From Escallonia rubra (taxonomy: Eukaryota > Streptophyta > Magnoliopsida > Escalloniales > Escalloniaceae): 64,000 nucleotides of DNA. The notes under the pieces are model-generated. The model made no database searches. It was not told the origin of the DNA and saw only the letters and a program-made list of their open reading frames with translations. Shown piece by piece: positions 1 to 12,186 of the stretch. The position numbers and the translations under genes are program-made. The DNA is taken from contig JAVXUO010001298.1 in the NCBI GenBank assembly GCA_033065855.1, positions 248,001 to 312,000 on the forward strand, read 5' to 3'. Within the stretch, counting starts at the first letter, position 1, and the number at the start of each line of letters is the position of its first letter.

Positions 1-360
1 AGGGTCGGGTATGGTTCTCTGTCTAACCCGCCCCGGTATACAAACCCTAAACCATAACTAATCAGCCAATCTCGGCCGTCCATCTAACATATATATATAG
101 CTGCCCAGAAGCAGCCGTTCTATTCTTCTTCTTCTTTGCGCCGCTGCTGCTGCTTCCCACCCACAGTCAGGATCGCCGCTGCTGCTACTTCCCACCCAAA
201 GTCAGGATCGGCCTCCTCACGGCCACAAACTACTCCACCTCGCCACCACCAAACCGTCCACCCACTTCCCCAACCAAACGGCGCACCAACACCTCCACCG
301 TCTGTCCACATCCAACCTGCCAGTCTGCCATCAACAAATCGAGTAAGATGTCAGCCTCCG
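1..360. other. 5' edge of window, no supported gene
   Basis: There is an AT-rich TATA-like run near 90-101 followed by CTT/GCTGCT-rich and proline-codon-rich sequence. The open frame across 136-600 starts only with a TTG codon, so I do not call it a gene. It may be the 5' part of a gene or a transposon leader. Confidence 0.3.
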
Positions 361-1257
361 ATCCGCCCCATTGCCATCCCTAACCCCCAACCCAAAAATG
401 TAAATGAGTTTCGACTGCGTCTGGGCTTAGCCCGTAAGATCATCAACAAGTTTGCTCCAACCCTCGACTCTCTTTTTCAGCGACGACATTGTTTACAGTT
501 TAGCGATAGTATCGGATTAGTCGCTTCATTGTCTCTCTATTTTAAAAGTGTTGTTAGAATTGCCTCCAACGAGCTTTATCGACGATTTTTTGTTAATTAA
601 CCAGCGGTTCGGGTTGGAAGAAGTATGCTCCAACCCACGTGCCAATTTTTTTTCCAAGAACTACTTAAACCTTTAATCTACCTTTAGTCTTATAATAATT
701 GTATTGTTGATTGCTTGGCAATAATCATAACAAAGAGCACCTATTATATAGTCAAAGCCTTTAAATCCATTCAAGCAATAATGACAAAAGAACAAATTTT
801 GGCTGATATTCGGGTTGTAAGAATCTTCTTCTAACTCTGTATACATTGACAATTCTCAACAACAATTTTTTGGCATCACTACAAACATTAAAGACCATTA
901 ATTGTCGTTATATCGAGAGTAGAAGGAAGATTTCTTCGGCTCCAGTAACAGCTAAAAAATTTTCATAATAAAAATTAGAGTGTGGCATTTGACGAGAAAA
1001 AGCAACACCTGTGGGCGTTTTGGTGGAGTAAACCGAGGATAGCAAGGCCTTTCATATCTTTTTCTGGCCTGCCTTTTACCAAATCCCATGTTTGGGTTTG
1101 GAACTTGCTTGCCTCTTGGTTAGCACTTCTCGCTCGTTCACCTTGACCCCACCAGTCTCTTTTCTGGTTTGGATCCTTGGTTCACCTCCATCGTAATGGC
1201 TCTTTAAAACTCAGTGAGTACACAGAGAGGTTAATGATGAAGAAATTGACCAAGGAT

Positions 1258-2995
1258 TAGGGGTGCAACTTCGACGGGTTAAACTCAACCTGAGAAAACC
1301 CAACATTTTAAAAGTTCATCTCAACTTGAACTTTTTGCAAAAAAAAAAAACCTATCAACCCAACCCAAGTAAAAATACTACGAGTCGGGTTTTAACCCAA
1401 AAAAACCCAAGTGCAACTAACATCATTAGAGAGTGCGAGTGACTACTTAGAGAGAGAAAGTGTAGTTGCAGCTGTTTCCCGTGCCGTTGCCTGAGTACGG
1501 CAGCTGGCGACTGCTCTGCTAGCGGCTGGTGGCTTGCTTCTGGTCGGAGGTACCCATTTTTGGCCGTGAGGTGGCCGGGATCTGAGTTCCTTTATAGAGA
1601 GAGAGTGATGATCGTCTCTGGTCGTGGGAGTTTTAGAGAGAGTGAGAGGTTGTAGGACGTGAGGTGGTCGGAATTCGGTTGCTCCGCTGTCGTGCGATGG
1701 TGGTGCCTTTTTTATTTGTTCGGCCGGTTCTGTTTCGGGAGTGGGTTCAGCAGGTGAGGACGTTCCTCCGACAGATCTGGGTTTCGTCTTTCCGGCCTCC
1801 TCCAATGCTGTTGTCGTTTTTCCTGTGGTCTGTGTCTGGAGCTGTCACGGCGTTCGCTACCGTTTCTAGAAGTTTGGCCGGGATCTAACCGAGATCTAGC
1901 CAGAATCTGTTACGGGTTCACTGTCCGGCGCCGACGTTTTGCTTCTTCCCCAGCAGTCCCCTCTCCTAGAGGTGTCAATGGGCCGGGCTTGGGCCGGCCC
2001 AGCCCGGGCCCAGAGGGCCTCCAACGAAATCGGGCCGGGGCCGGGCCTGAAGGAGTGAAAACCGGGCCGGGCCGGGCCTGAAACTGGTATACTTGGGCCC
2101 AGTCCAAGCCCAGGCCCAAATTTTTTTTTTTTTGTTTGTTTCCCAACTTCTTGTTATTTATTTGTGTCGATGGCCAACAAGAATACATCAAATTAATTGG
2201 TTGAGATTGATACGTGTTAATTTGGTGTAATATTGACAAGTCTTTTTTGGCCTACTAACATTATAATTTATAAGTAACATTTTTCGAAAGTTTGGTAAAT
2301 AGAAAATGACAATTAGATCTATCGAATTGCTTAATACAGTAGCTATTTAAATTTTCACAAATGTTTGCATGGCATTTGATTATTGCAACAAAGAAGAACG
2401 ATCATCATAATTAATGTTAAGATTTAATACTCATTCGATCATCGTTGGACACGCACACTTATATATAATAATGTGTGTATATAATAATATTGGGCCAAAA
2501 AGGGCATGTGTGCAGGGCCAAAAAAGGGTCAGAAATAGGGTCAACCTTCGGGTCAAAAGAGGGCCTGTGTGTAGGGCCAAAAAAGGGCCAGAAATAGGGC
2601 CGGGCCTGTTTCGGGCCAAAAGGGGGCCGGGCCCTGGGGCCGTTTTAGGGCCGGGCCCGGGCCTGTTTCTCGAAAAATTCGGCCTGGCCCTGGCGCAGCC
2701 CGGGGGTTAGGGCCAGTCCGGGCCCAAAAACGGGCCGGGCCGGGCCAGCCCGGCCCTAATGACAACTCTACCCTCTCCCCACTTCTCCTTCCCCTTCCCT
2801 TCCCCCCTTTCCCCAGCCGTTTCTACTTCTTTGCGCCGGTCCTTTTAGGGGCGGCTGCGCCGGCCTTTTTTTGGGCAAAATTCGTTGACTTGGTCTTTTT
2901 TTTTTTCTTTTTTTGGGTTTGATGGGTTAAAATCTGTCCATATCTTAGTTGGGTTGGTTAAAGCTCATTCTAACTCAACCCAAATTGCAGCCCTA
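1258..2995. mobile_element. Non-autonomous hAT element (outer, hosts a nested hAT)
   Basis: The ends are imperfect inverted repeats: TAGGGGTGCAAC on the left and TAGGGCTGCAAT read inward from the right. Both sides carry an exact 8-bp target duplication, CCAAGGAT (1250-1257 and 2996-3003), which is the hAT length. Copies B (about 13265) and C (about 24561) have the uninterrupted site 'gaccaaggatgga', so the insertion postdates the block duplication. No transposase is visible. The interior 1440-1890 is GC-rich with short open frames that could be captured gene sequence I do not recognise. Confidence 0.9.
1967..2770. mobile_element. Nested hAT element rich in GGGCCGGGC
   Basis: This 804-bp element lies inside the outer hAT. 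It starts TAGAGGTGTCAATGGGCC and ends with the inverse, reading TAGAGTTGTCATTAGGGCC from the right. The exact 8-bp duplication CCCTCTCC flanks it (1959-1966 and 2771-2778). The subterminal parts are GGGCCGGGC-type repeats and the centre is AT-rich. There is no coding capacity; open frames here come from the repeats. Confidence 0.92.
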
Positions 2996-3639
2996 CCAAG
3001 GATGGAGGAACTTGTATGGAACAAGAGAGCATAAGAAAATCAAATGCCTTCCCTTTTTCATGTCCCAATATTACGGTGACCTGGATTTTTCTCCGATATC
3101 ACATCAGCCAGGCCATGATTACATGCCAATTGGTGGTGAATTGATCGGCCACTTTAACTTTTTTGGGAGAAAGCATATATATGCGCGTCGTCGTGGTGAA
3201 ATATTACGTTTTAGACAAAAATTATGTCCTTTTTTCCTTCGCCCTTTGCATTGAAAAAGCATATACAGGAGTAGTGTGAACCTAGAATTTTTGTGTTTCT
3301 GAAGAGAATTGACCGGCTTAAATACAGACACAACGGACATGCTCATCAACCATCTCAGCATGACCAATTAATGAAGTAGAGCAACTGAGGCAGAAGCTAT
3401 TCCATCAGCAACAAGGACAGATGACTGGGGACATGCTGGTCCCATGGCATGCAGCAGATTACTAAAACTGAAGAATCTGCATCATGCTGTGAGAACCCTA
3501 AAATTATAACAAAAAACACTGCTTACAGTCCAAAGCTGAGGCAAAACAATTCAAAATTTGGCAAACATTTAAGTGGAGACCCAAATAAGCAGAATTTCAT
3601 CATGAATCGACCTCCCGATTATTATTATTATATAATTTT

Positions 3640-4207
3640 CTGTTGATACTGTGGCAAGGAACCTTCCTTGTAACTTCTAACATGCCATTGCACCAATTGC
3701 AATTGATCAACATAAAGAGCACATCGATCTGTAGTTCTTTGTTGCTGTTCAAAGGTCCTAATATTTCTCTCGAATCAGAGCATGTAGACAGTTATAGCCG
3801 CCCCAAATTTATTAAGCTTTGCCTGAAAACTTTTAACTCTGAATTTTTTAGCGGCAAAGCACAAAAGCTAGTTTCCAAGAGTTCTAATGATTAAGCAACT
3901 GCAATTTCTCAAGAACTAGCTTCCAACCAGCACTAGTATAAGGACATCTCCACAAATGATGGTTCTCATATTCCACTTGCTTAGTACAGAGGACACACAA
4001 GTCATCAGTAATGCAATTCCATTTCTTAAGTTTAGCCTTAGTCCTTATAAGCCCTCCTTCTACTGCACATTTGGAAATTTTTTTGTGTTTTTTAATAGAC
4101 TCCACATTGAACATATCATGGTACATTTCACATCGATCACTTGAAGAGATTCCATATAATTCGTGCATGCTCCCCGTGGGTCTAATGAAACTTGCAGCTC
4201 CGATCAT
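3640..4207 (-). pseudogene. LINE ORF2 C-terminal remnant (zf-RVT), copy A
   Basis: The minus-strand translation has the zinc-binding region found at the C-terminus of plant LINE reverse transcriptases. It reads KKWNCITDDLCVLC, then VEYENHHLWRCPYTS and WKLVLEKLQL, giving the CxxC...HxxxxC pattern. The downstream part, around 3700-3800, keeps a YMLWFERNIRTFEQQQRTT-like tail but is frame-broken. No reverse transcriptase or endonuclease domain is present nearby, so this is a decayed 3' fragment. The same fragment occurs in copies B and C and has been deleted from copy D. Confidence 0.75.
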
Positions 4208-4670
4208 ATCAACCTACTGGGGATCTTTAATTTGTATCGAGACGAGGCTAAGTTCCTCCATCGTCTACCAGAGCTTTAATCCGCATTTAATCAAAGTGTG
4301 AATATTATCTTTTGATGGAGATTTGCCTTTGGAGAACGAGTTCTTTATCATAATAAAGCCAAAGCTTAGAATGTTTGCGTTACACTTCAATTACCATATG
4401 TGGCGCGTGTTTCTCCAGAGAAAGATATACGTCTATTCACCCATTCGTTAATCAAATGACAGTGGCACACTATAATTCGGTAAGAGCAATAAACTTAGTT
4501 ACCGGTACATATGATATCTCAGAACACATGGTGACCATGAACCAGACCAACATTATGTCTACGTAATAAGGAAGGTCTTAAAAGACATTGACCATATATG
4601 GCTATATATGAAACTATGACAACTTATTCCTAATACAAGCACTAGCTGAATGATGGTAATCAGTTCATGC

Positions 4671-5108
4671 ATGCACTACGTTGATGAAATGTCCTTCTTT
4701 TCTGAAGCGTGGAGGCAGGAAGCGATAGCTCGGAATATGTACTTAAACATCATGCTCTTTACTAGCCTCCTCTTGGGCGGAACCAGACTCTCACACTTGG
4801 CGGTTTTGATACTTGGCTGGCTTTTGGTTGGGACTTGGCCCTCGCCTGGCTTCACCTCAACAGCATCTCTTCCGGCTTTGGCTTGTGCCATTCCCTCCTT
4901 TCCTTTGCTTTCCTTGGTTCACCTCCGTACTCTCTCTTTCACTCTCTCTGCATATATATATATATATATATACATCCCTCAAACACTTACGACACAGTAC
5001 AGAGGAAATTGGCAATGTAACTACCCCGCGACGCGTGAGACTTGTAAGACAGGGAAAAGGGCCAATCCTCATCATGCCGTCATGCAAAATTTCAACATGG
5101 GATCTTAG
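4671..5108 (+). other. Open reading frame of the four-copy module, copy A
   Basis: An ATG-initiated frame begins MHYVDEMSFFSEAWRQEAI and continues through a hydrophobic, then serine/proline-rich stretch into an AT microsatellite. Equivalent frames occur at 7832, 15121 and 26507. The opposite strand is also open and starts MAQAKAGRDAVEVKPGEG, so openness alone does not prove coding. I recognise no domain. It could be a retroelement leader or an orphan exon. Confidence 0.3.
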
Positions 5109-5711
5109 CTGGTTTAGTGGGATCCATTCCACCCATAATTGGGTCTAACAGTACTTCCTTATAGCATGACGTACAAAAAATCATTGGTTCGCGGGGCGGA
5201 AGCATGAGTAAAACGGAGAGTATTAGAGCAACGAAGTTGACATATACTCCATCCGGCAGTGACAGCAGCACAGTGCAAGCTGGAGGCGAGAACAGTGGCA
5301 AAGATTACAATTACAGCACAAAAGTATCACCTACATTAAAAGTGATAGATCGCAAGCTAGATAGAGCCAGCGATAGCGTTTGTGGAAAAGTTGACACGTA
5401 GTTGACCACGCGAAGACTAGCCCAAAGTGAAAGGACTCGGATCAAGTACAAGCAAATGTCACTTTAAAACTAAAGGATTTGGTTGCAGTGCAATCTTCAA
5501 AGGCCAACGTTCACACTCTGCAAAGTTCTTCAAAAGCTAAAGAGTATCAAGGAAGATAGTTTGTCAATAACCGAAAGAAAAAAGAAACCAACTCTTTTGA
5601 TGTGCTTATTTGACACAATAGAAAATGAATCTTATTTTATTTGCTTAGAAATTCAGTTGTACACACACTTGTTATGCAGGGAGTTATATCTATCTATATT
5701 AGAAAAATCAA

Positions 5712-6170
5712 GTTTGCATTCGACCGAAAATAATGGTTTCATTCGATCAAAACCAACAGAAGTGAAAATGGTTTAATTTTTTTTTTCAATTCAACCGAAA
5801 ATGAGTTTTCGGTCGAATTAAAACTTTTAATTTGACCGAAAGTACTATTCATTCGACTCAAAGTTATTGTTCATCGATTGAAAACTTCAGATTTTTTTTT
5901 TGCATTCGACCGAAAACTAGTTTTCAATCAAATTAAAACTTTTAATTCGACCGAAAACTTCAGTAGCTCATTTTACATACAAAATTTTTTCATTCAAAGC
6001 GAAACTCATTTTCATTTGAAGCCAAACTATTTTCATTCGACCGAAAACTTGTTTTCATTCGAATTAAAACTTTTAATTCGACTGAAAACTTTAGAAACTC
6101 CAAAACACCATTTCCCTTCATTTTGATTCGAATGAAACCACATTTCATTCGACCGAAAATTTCAAAAACA
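5712..6170. repeat. Degenerate TTCGACCGAAAAC tandem repeats
   Basis: The motif TTCGACCGAAAA, often followed by 'ttttaattcgaattaaaac', recurs about ten times in both orientations between T-rich spacers. The core is partly self-complementary (TTCGgtCGAA), so the tract could fold into many small hairpins. It begins where homology of copy A to copy C ends. Confidence 0.7.
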
Positions 6171-6961
6171 ATCTTAAACCATTTTCTTAATTTTGAAAAA
6201 AGATCACAAACTTATTTATTCAAAAATACTAATTTCGCACAAGGAAAAGAAAACTTTTCGGGGTATTACAGTTGTGAGATTGGAAAGGGAGGCCCCCCTG
6301 TGGTCCTTTCCTTCTTGTCCTTTGCATCTCCTCCTCCCCCACCTTTGGCACCCTCCCTGCCGATCGATTCCCAACACCCACCAACATCTTTCTTTCCCCT
6401 CTGATCTCCACAATCCCTCCGGCTCGGAATTCCTTCAGCCCCAAAGGTACCTCACCTATTTCGCTAGCCTCAGATCCGTCGTTGTCTCCGAACCGCCGAT
6501 CCGGCGGGTTTGGTTAGAAATCTCCGATGCGAGTCCGAAAATGTGGGATTATGGCTTGAAGATGCCGGATCTACTAGATTTGGAGGATGCATATTCCCTT
6601 CAAGCTGCGGTGCGCTTCAATCCGGTTTTGGGAGGACCCCCCTTCAACTTCTATGGCTCCGATGTTGACCGCGACAGTAATGTAAACTGTCACTCTATGC
6701 GGCCCAAGGCTCTCACCTCTGTTCAGTGGGAGCGAAGGATTGGATGCAATTTCTTACATCTTCCTCATTTGATTACCCCTTAATTTGGTACTCCCAAATA
6801 CGGGTAACCCTCATGTTTAAGTTATTTTTCTCTAAGGTCATGTTGGCAATTCTCGGGATCATCCGTTTAGATGCGACTGTCTCTGTCTTTTCAGGAATGT
6901 CCATTTGAAAATTGCCTTTAGGTTGTAATGGTTAATTTTAATTAATACAACTTGCTTAAAA
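6171..6961 (+). other. Unrecognised GC-rich insert with a short open frame
   Basis: The sequence changes from AT-rich to C-rich around 6280. An ATG frame from 6541 to 6783 encodes MWDYGLKMPDLLDLEDAYSL and 60 further residues. The bases resemble a 5' leader plus the first exon of a plant gene, but I recognise no domain and no clear splice donor. It may be a fragment carried by a transposon. It is absent from the other block copies. Confidence 0.3.
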
Positions 6962-7182
6962 GACATGTTGATCAAGCATCTCATGATTCACATCTTGAGC
7001 AACGAAGTAGAGCAACTGACGCAGAAACTATTCCAATGCCTCGATTGTCAGCAACAAGGACAAATGACTAGGGACATCTGGTCCCATGGCATGCAGCAGA
7101 TTCCTAAAACTGAAGAATCTGCATCACGCTGTGGGAACCCCCAACATGTTGAACGAATTGACAATTTATTTTCCTAGATACT

Positions 7183-7191
7183 TCCCCCCCC

Positions 7192-7224
<33 letters not shown>
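7183..7224. repeat. Poly-C then (CT)n microsatellite
   Basis: About 20 C residues are followed by about 11 CT dinucleotides. The equivalent position in copy C (about 25360) carries a (GT)n run instead. Confidence 0.95.
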
Positions 7225-7831
7225 GGGTATGGTGTATGTTTGCATATGCGTGTCATATTTTTAGGAGACTCCACATCAAACATATCATAATACATTTTCA
7301 TTTTTGGGTGAAAGATCAAGTTTTATCGCGAGAATAGAAATTCTTACGGTCTTAAAACTATTAAAAAAAGCATTGCTTACAGTCCAAAACTAAAGCAAAA
7401 CAATTCAAAATTTAGCAACCTACCGGGGATCTTTAATTTGTATGGAAACGAGGCTAAGTTCCTCCGTCATCTACCAGAGCTTGCCTTTGGAGAACGAGTT
7501 CTTTGTCATAATAAAGCCAAAGCTTACAATGTTTGCATTATACTTCAATTACCATATGTGGGCTTGTTTCTCCATAGAAAGATATACCTCAGTTCACTCA
7601 TTCATTAATCAAACAATAGTGGCACACTATATTTCAGTAGGAGCAGTAAACTTAGTTACATGTACATATGATATCTCAGAACACACAGTGACCATGAACC
7701 AGACCAACATTATGTCTATGTAATAAGGAAGGGTCTTAAAACACATTGACGATGACTATGAAACTATGACAACTTAGTCCTAATACAAGCACTAGCTGAC
7801 TGATGGTCGTCTGATTCATGGTAATCAGTTC

Positions 7832-8293
7832 ATGCACTACGTTGACGAAAATTCCTTCTTTTCTGAAGCGTGGAGGCAGGAAGCGATAGCTCGGATTATG
7901 TACTTGAACATCATGCTCTTTACTAGCCTCCTTTTGGGCGGAACTAGACACTCACACTTGGCAGTTTTGAAACTTGGCTGGCTCTTGGTTGGGACTTGGC
8001 CCTCACCTGGCTTCACCTCAACAGCATCTCTTCCGGCTTTGGCTTGTGCCATTCCCTCCTTTCCTTTGCTTTCCTTTCCTTGGTTCACCTCCGTACTCTT
8101 TCTTTCACTCTCTCTGCATATATATATATATATATCCCTCAAACACGTACACAGTACAGAGGAAATTGGCAATGAAACTACCCCGCGACGCGTGGGACTT
8201 GTATACATCCGTCATGTCGTAATGATAAATTATATTTCATGCTCCAAAACTTCAACTTGGGATCTTGGTCAGTTTAGTGGGATCCACCCATAA
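7832..8293 (+). other. Open reading frame of the four-copy module, copy D
   Basis: This is an ATG frame starting MHYVDENSFFSEAWRQEAIA. It matches copy A closely through the hydrophobic core and differs mainly by length changes in the CT/TA tracts near the end. I assign no function. Confidence 0.3.
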
Positions 8294-8480
8294 TTGGGTC
8301 TAAAAGTACTTCCTTATAGCATGACGTACAATAAATCATTGGTTCACGGGGCCGGCGGAAGGGTAAAACGGAGAGTATTAGAGCAACAAAGTTAACATTT
8401 GGCAGTGACAGCAGCATAGTGCAAGCTGGGGGCGAGAACAGTGGCAAAGCATTAATTACAGCACAAAATTATCATGTACA

Positions 8481-9335
8481 TTTAGATCCGGCAAACGGGC
8501 ATATCCCGCGCAGGTACGATAAAATTCGATCAGGATCGAATAAAATCGGGTCGGATATATTTCATTCAATTTTTTCGGGTAGATTTTTCCTGAATCCGTA
8601 CCCTACCCATGCGGGTAGCGTATTACTCGTGGGTAAAACATTATTTTTTACATTTTCTTTAAACAAATATTCCTTCATTTCTTAATATTTTTTCTCCTTT
8701 CTTCCTTCTTTTATTACACAAAACAAAATAGAACTTTAACATTGACAATTACTATAATCAATCTCCATTAAGATCTATTACATAGCAACCATAAAATCAA
8801 GATCAAGATTCTTGAATAAACAAAAATAAAATAAAATTCAAGATCAGTAGATCTGGTGGCGACGGTCAACAATGCCAATTACAATAATCAATATCCATTA
8901 AGATCTATTACATGACGTACAACCATAAAATTAAGATCAGTATTCTTGAATAAACCAAAAAAAAAAAAAAAATCATTATCAGTAGATCAGACGGTCAACA
9001 GTAGATCGTAGATCAGGTGGCGACAGAGAGAAGATCGACGACGGAGGATGGAGTGAGGATCGGTGACGGAGAGACGAAGAGCAACAGTTGGTCACTTACT
9101 GGATCGGTGGATGTAGTGACGGATTGACGACGGGTTAGTTGCGGTAGATCCGTGAGAGTGAGGGGGAAGACGGAGTGACAGATGAAGGTGGATCTCGAGT
9201 GAGAGGGGCGACATAGTAGCCGGGGGGGGGGGGGAATGGGCGGGGGCACCACAAATGTGTATGAGAAGTGAGAAGAAGGGTGAAGAAAAATGAAAGTGAG
9301 AGGGTTAGCTGGTTAGGGCACAAATGTTTGTATAT
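8481..9335. other. Unassigned insert between copies D and B
   Basis: It begins with GGGTAnnn-type sequence ('gggcatatcccgcgcaggta', 'cccatgcgggtagcgta') resembling repeat-rich plant transposon ends. It continues with A-rich sequence and two copies of 'ccattaagatctattacat' (about 8766 and 8896), then a GA-rich stretch ending in a poly-G run near 9221-9233. There is no gene. Confidence 0.4.
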
Positions 9336-10505
9336 AAGGGAGAGTCATATTCTTAAAGAGCGCAGGATGCCGCTCAACAAAGGCCTTCCACTCTTATTTG
9401 CTAATCCTACCATCTTTTACACCATCTGTCTGACCGAATCTGACATACGAGATACGTAAAAGACGACTTACCAAGAAAATTCAAAATTTTTACTTGAAAA
9501 ACTCTTGCCTTGTCAACTATAGCTTCAAGAATATCATCTGACAGAGACGCGTTGGTTTCAGTTAAAATGGCAGCTACCATTTGCCTGACCTGAAAGATGC
9601 GTAGCTATCAATGGCTAAAAAAATACCTCGCATGCTTGTAGAAGGGCAACAATATAATATTCACTTCATCCCGCTCGATGTATCCCGTTTGTCTCAAATC
9701 ATACAACCTAAATGCGACTGCGCATGAATCGAAAGGGTAAAACAATCTACTTTACGCATTGTAATTTCAAAGTATCAAAGGACCATGTGAAACGAAAATA
9801 ACCAAAACCCCCTAACCCCAACCATTAATAAGGAAACGAAAATTTGTTCTCAAAGTACTTACAGTCGATCTTTTGTTCCAAGAGAGCAGATGGATGGAAA
9901 ACGCTGAGAACACGTACAAACTCATCAAATTCAATAACACCATCTTTCTTTTCATCGAAAAGATCAAACACCTAGACAAGAAAGAGAATATCTAATTAAC
10001 TCTAAAATCAAAGGTAAGGTGAAGTGTTTATGCTGATATGCTGAGGGTGAGCTTGCATCCAAACGGTAAGGTTGATCGATAGTGAGTCACTGACTTCGAG
10101 GTGAATGCGTTCCACAATAGTGGACGTTGTACATCAATGTATAATTGCCCTCTTAACTCACAAGACCAGCTACATGGAAACCCCATAATTTTAAGTTTTG
10201 GCAAATCAAGCTAGAGTAGAAACGACGACCAAAAGCTAATTTTACACAACTGAACGGAGCGAGCATAAATATGAGATAAAGAAGGGGAACGGACATGGAG
10301 AGTTGCTGGCGAGGCGGGCAAGGTCGTTGAAGGTATTAACAGGCTTGGTCAAGCGGCGGTGACGGAAGCAACCGGACAAATTTAAGACGAGAGCTTCAAT
10401 CAAGAGAGCCAGCGGCGTGAAAACAGCACACCGCTTCTCCCCAATTGACAGTGAGCTCGATCCCTGCTCACCACCACAGTAAATTACAATCATAAAACAT
10501 TGCAT
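9336..10505 (-). pseudogene. CBL10-like pseudogene (copy B)
   Basis: This is a decayed copy of the CBL10-like gene at 19817-22159. Exon 1 (10295-10505) is open and the same length as in the intact gene. Exons 4 (9863-9971), 5 (9665-9717) and 6 (9509-9589) keep the same lengths and splice sites. Exons 2 and 3 are missing, deleted between about 9972 and 10294. Exon 7 (from 9429 down to about 9340) has lost 12 bp, removing four residues at the start of EF-hand 4, and carries a TAA nonsense codon at 9394-9396 in place of a Glu codon. Homology ends within exon 7, so the FPSF-bearing exon 8 is absent. It cannot encode a full calcium sensor. Confidence 0.92.
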
Positions 10506-11161
10506 AAATGGTTGTACGTAGTATAACAAATCTGCAAAAGAGAGAGAGAGAATTGGGCGAGAGTACACAGGAGGAGGAGGAGGAGCTTGCAGAGTCCATT
10601 TCCTATTATCTGGGCTTACATTGTTCTCAGCTGTACAACTCCTATAAATATGAAAATTATTATCACCAATCATTGGTGGAATATCAATGACGGACTATTT
10701 TTAATTTTTTTTTATTTATTCGATTATGATATTCTCGTATCAACTTTAGCGTCACTCAAAATTGTCTCTCCAACATTTTAAAGATTCACTCTTCAACTAC
10801 GTTATTCTAAAGTTTGAATTCAAAGAGATTAAAGAAGAGAGTAAACCTTCTTAAGCAAAAAATTTACTCCATTGATATCAACTACGAGTATTTATTAATC
10901 ATATAAGCATCGAAAAAAAATATTATTAGTTGCATGTACAAATCTTGTTATTCTTGTTTACTGGTAATTGTTAGAATGAGACGAAAGATGGCACCTATTC
11001 GACGTTAAAAACTTTCCATTTTTATCTTCTTACTCTTACAATAATGCAATGCATCGAATTTTATATTGTTGACTCATTTTTATCCTGATCATGAGATACA
11101 CGGAAAAAGATGTTCCATTGCGTAGAAGATAAAGAATGTCATGGTATAGTATGAAATTTAA

Positions 11162-12186
11162 GGCTTTGTTTGGTAACACTTTCTGTTTTTTTTAACGAAA
11201 AGTGGAAAGAGTTTTGGTTTTTTTTTTCACTAGTTTAAAAAACTGGTGGACGTTTGACAGAATTTATGTTTTAAAAAAACAAAAAAGAGCAAGCATTTGA
11301 CAGGACAACTCTTTGGGTTTATTTTTTTTAATATACATTTTCACATAATTAAACAAATATATCTGGAGAGAGTTATCCATCACTTTGCTCGCCATCTCCA
11401 AAAATTGCTTTCAAAATTAGAAGATCCATCACGAGAAGAAATTGGTAATCCAAAAATTGGTAATCAAAATCAGAAGATTCATCACGAGAAGAAATTGGTA
11501 ATCAAAATCAAAAGATCCATCACGAGAAGAAATATCTTTCATTTCCATTTATTTGACTAGACTGAATAGAGGCTATATCCACTACAACAATACAATGTCT
11601 GGAGAGAGTTATCCATTGACCCAGTTCAAGAAAAAGTCGACCAATTCAAAGCACTTCACCAGTAATACACCCGAAACTTGCATAACTTAGCTCGCCATCT
11701 CCTAGTAGAACAAGGAAAGCAAAATGAGGAGTCAATTAGAAGATTTCTCTGACCTTAAGATATGATTACAGTACAAGAGGAAAAGGAGCACCACTGTACC
11801 TTTGCAATTCGTGGCTATGTCGGAGAAAGTTGATGGAGGCGGTGAGTGAGATGCAGATGCGGCCTATCGAGCTCAGGGATAGAAGAGATGAGAAATCCTA
11901 ATTTTTAGGTGGGTTTTATACTATAGGAGAAAAATAAAATATGCTGTTGCTAGTGAGGTTCGAAATCCAGACCTCATTAATTCGGTCCTCAGCTCCGCGT
12001 GAAAATGGGTTTCCAAAACCAGATAAAAGAGCAAATTGCTCTTTTTGGAAACGAGCTTTCTTTTTAAAGTCTTGGGCCTCTTTAAAAATTGAAGTACAAT
12101 CAAACACCCCATTTTTTTTTTAGGCTTTTGAGAAATTGTAAAACTGGGCAAAAAAAGAGCAAAAAAGATGGCTGTCAAATGGGGCC
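11162..12186. mobile_element. Tourist-like (PIF/Harbinger) element in copy B
   Basis: The ends read GGCTTTGTTTGGTAAC and, inward from the right, GGCCCCATTTGACAGCC. A TAA duplication flanks it (11159-11161 and 12187-12189), the length typical of PIF/Harbinger elements. Copy C has the empty site at about 22845 ('tttttttaagtctttttta'). Inside, about 11413-11535 holds roughly three copies of a ~37-bp repeat ('agatccatcacgagaagaaa'). No transposase is seen. Confidence 0.85.

Larger units (their letters stand above)
361..5712. repeat. Duplicated block, copy A
   Basis: This is the first of four copies of a low-copy block in the window. Its start (near 'ccaacccaaaaatgtaaa') realigns at about 12495 (copy B) and 23165 (copy C). 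Its middle and end realign at about 13260-15700 in B, 24550-28960 in C and, for 3360 onward, at 6962-8480 in D. It contains a decayed LINE tail, a conserved open reading frame and an AT microsatellite, but no intact host gene. A 1.7-kb hAT element interrupts it relative to B and C. Relative to C it has lost about 290 bp near 3210. Confidence 0.85.
6962..8480. repeat. Duplicated block, copy D (partial)
   Basis: This aligns to copy A from about 3330 to 5330. It carries a deletion of roughly 640 bp, joining 'caattcaaaatttagcaa' directly to 'cctaccggggatcttt', which removes the LINE zf-RVT fragment present in A, B and C. It contains its own copy of the MHYVDE reading frame (7832-8293). Homology stops at about 8480, where unrelated sequence begins. 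Confidence 0.85.

Noticed and set aside
136-600. Plus-strand frame of 154 codons near the window start
   Set aside because: Starts at TTG, proline-rich low complexity, no domain; part of it lies in the duplicated non-coding block.
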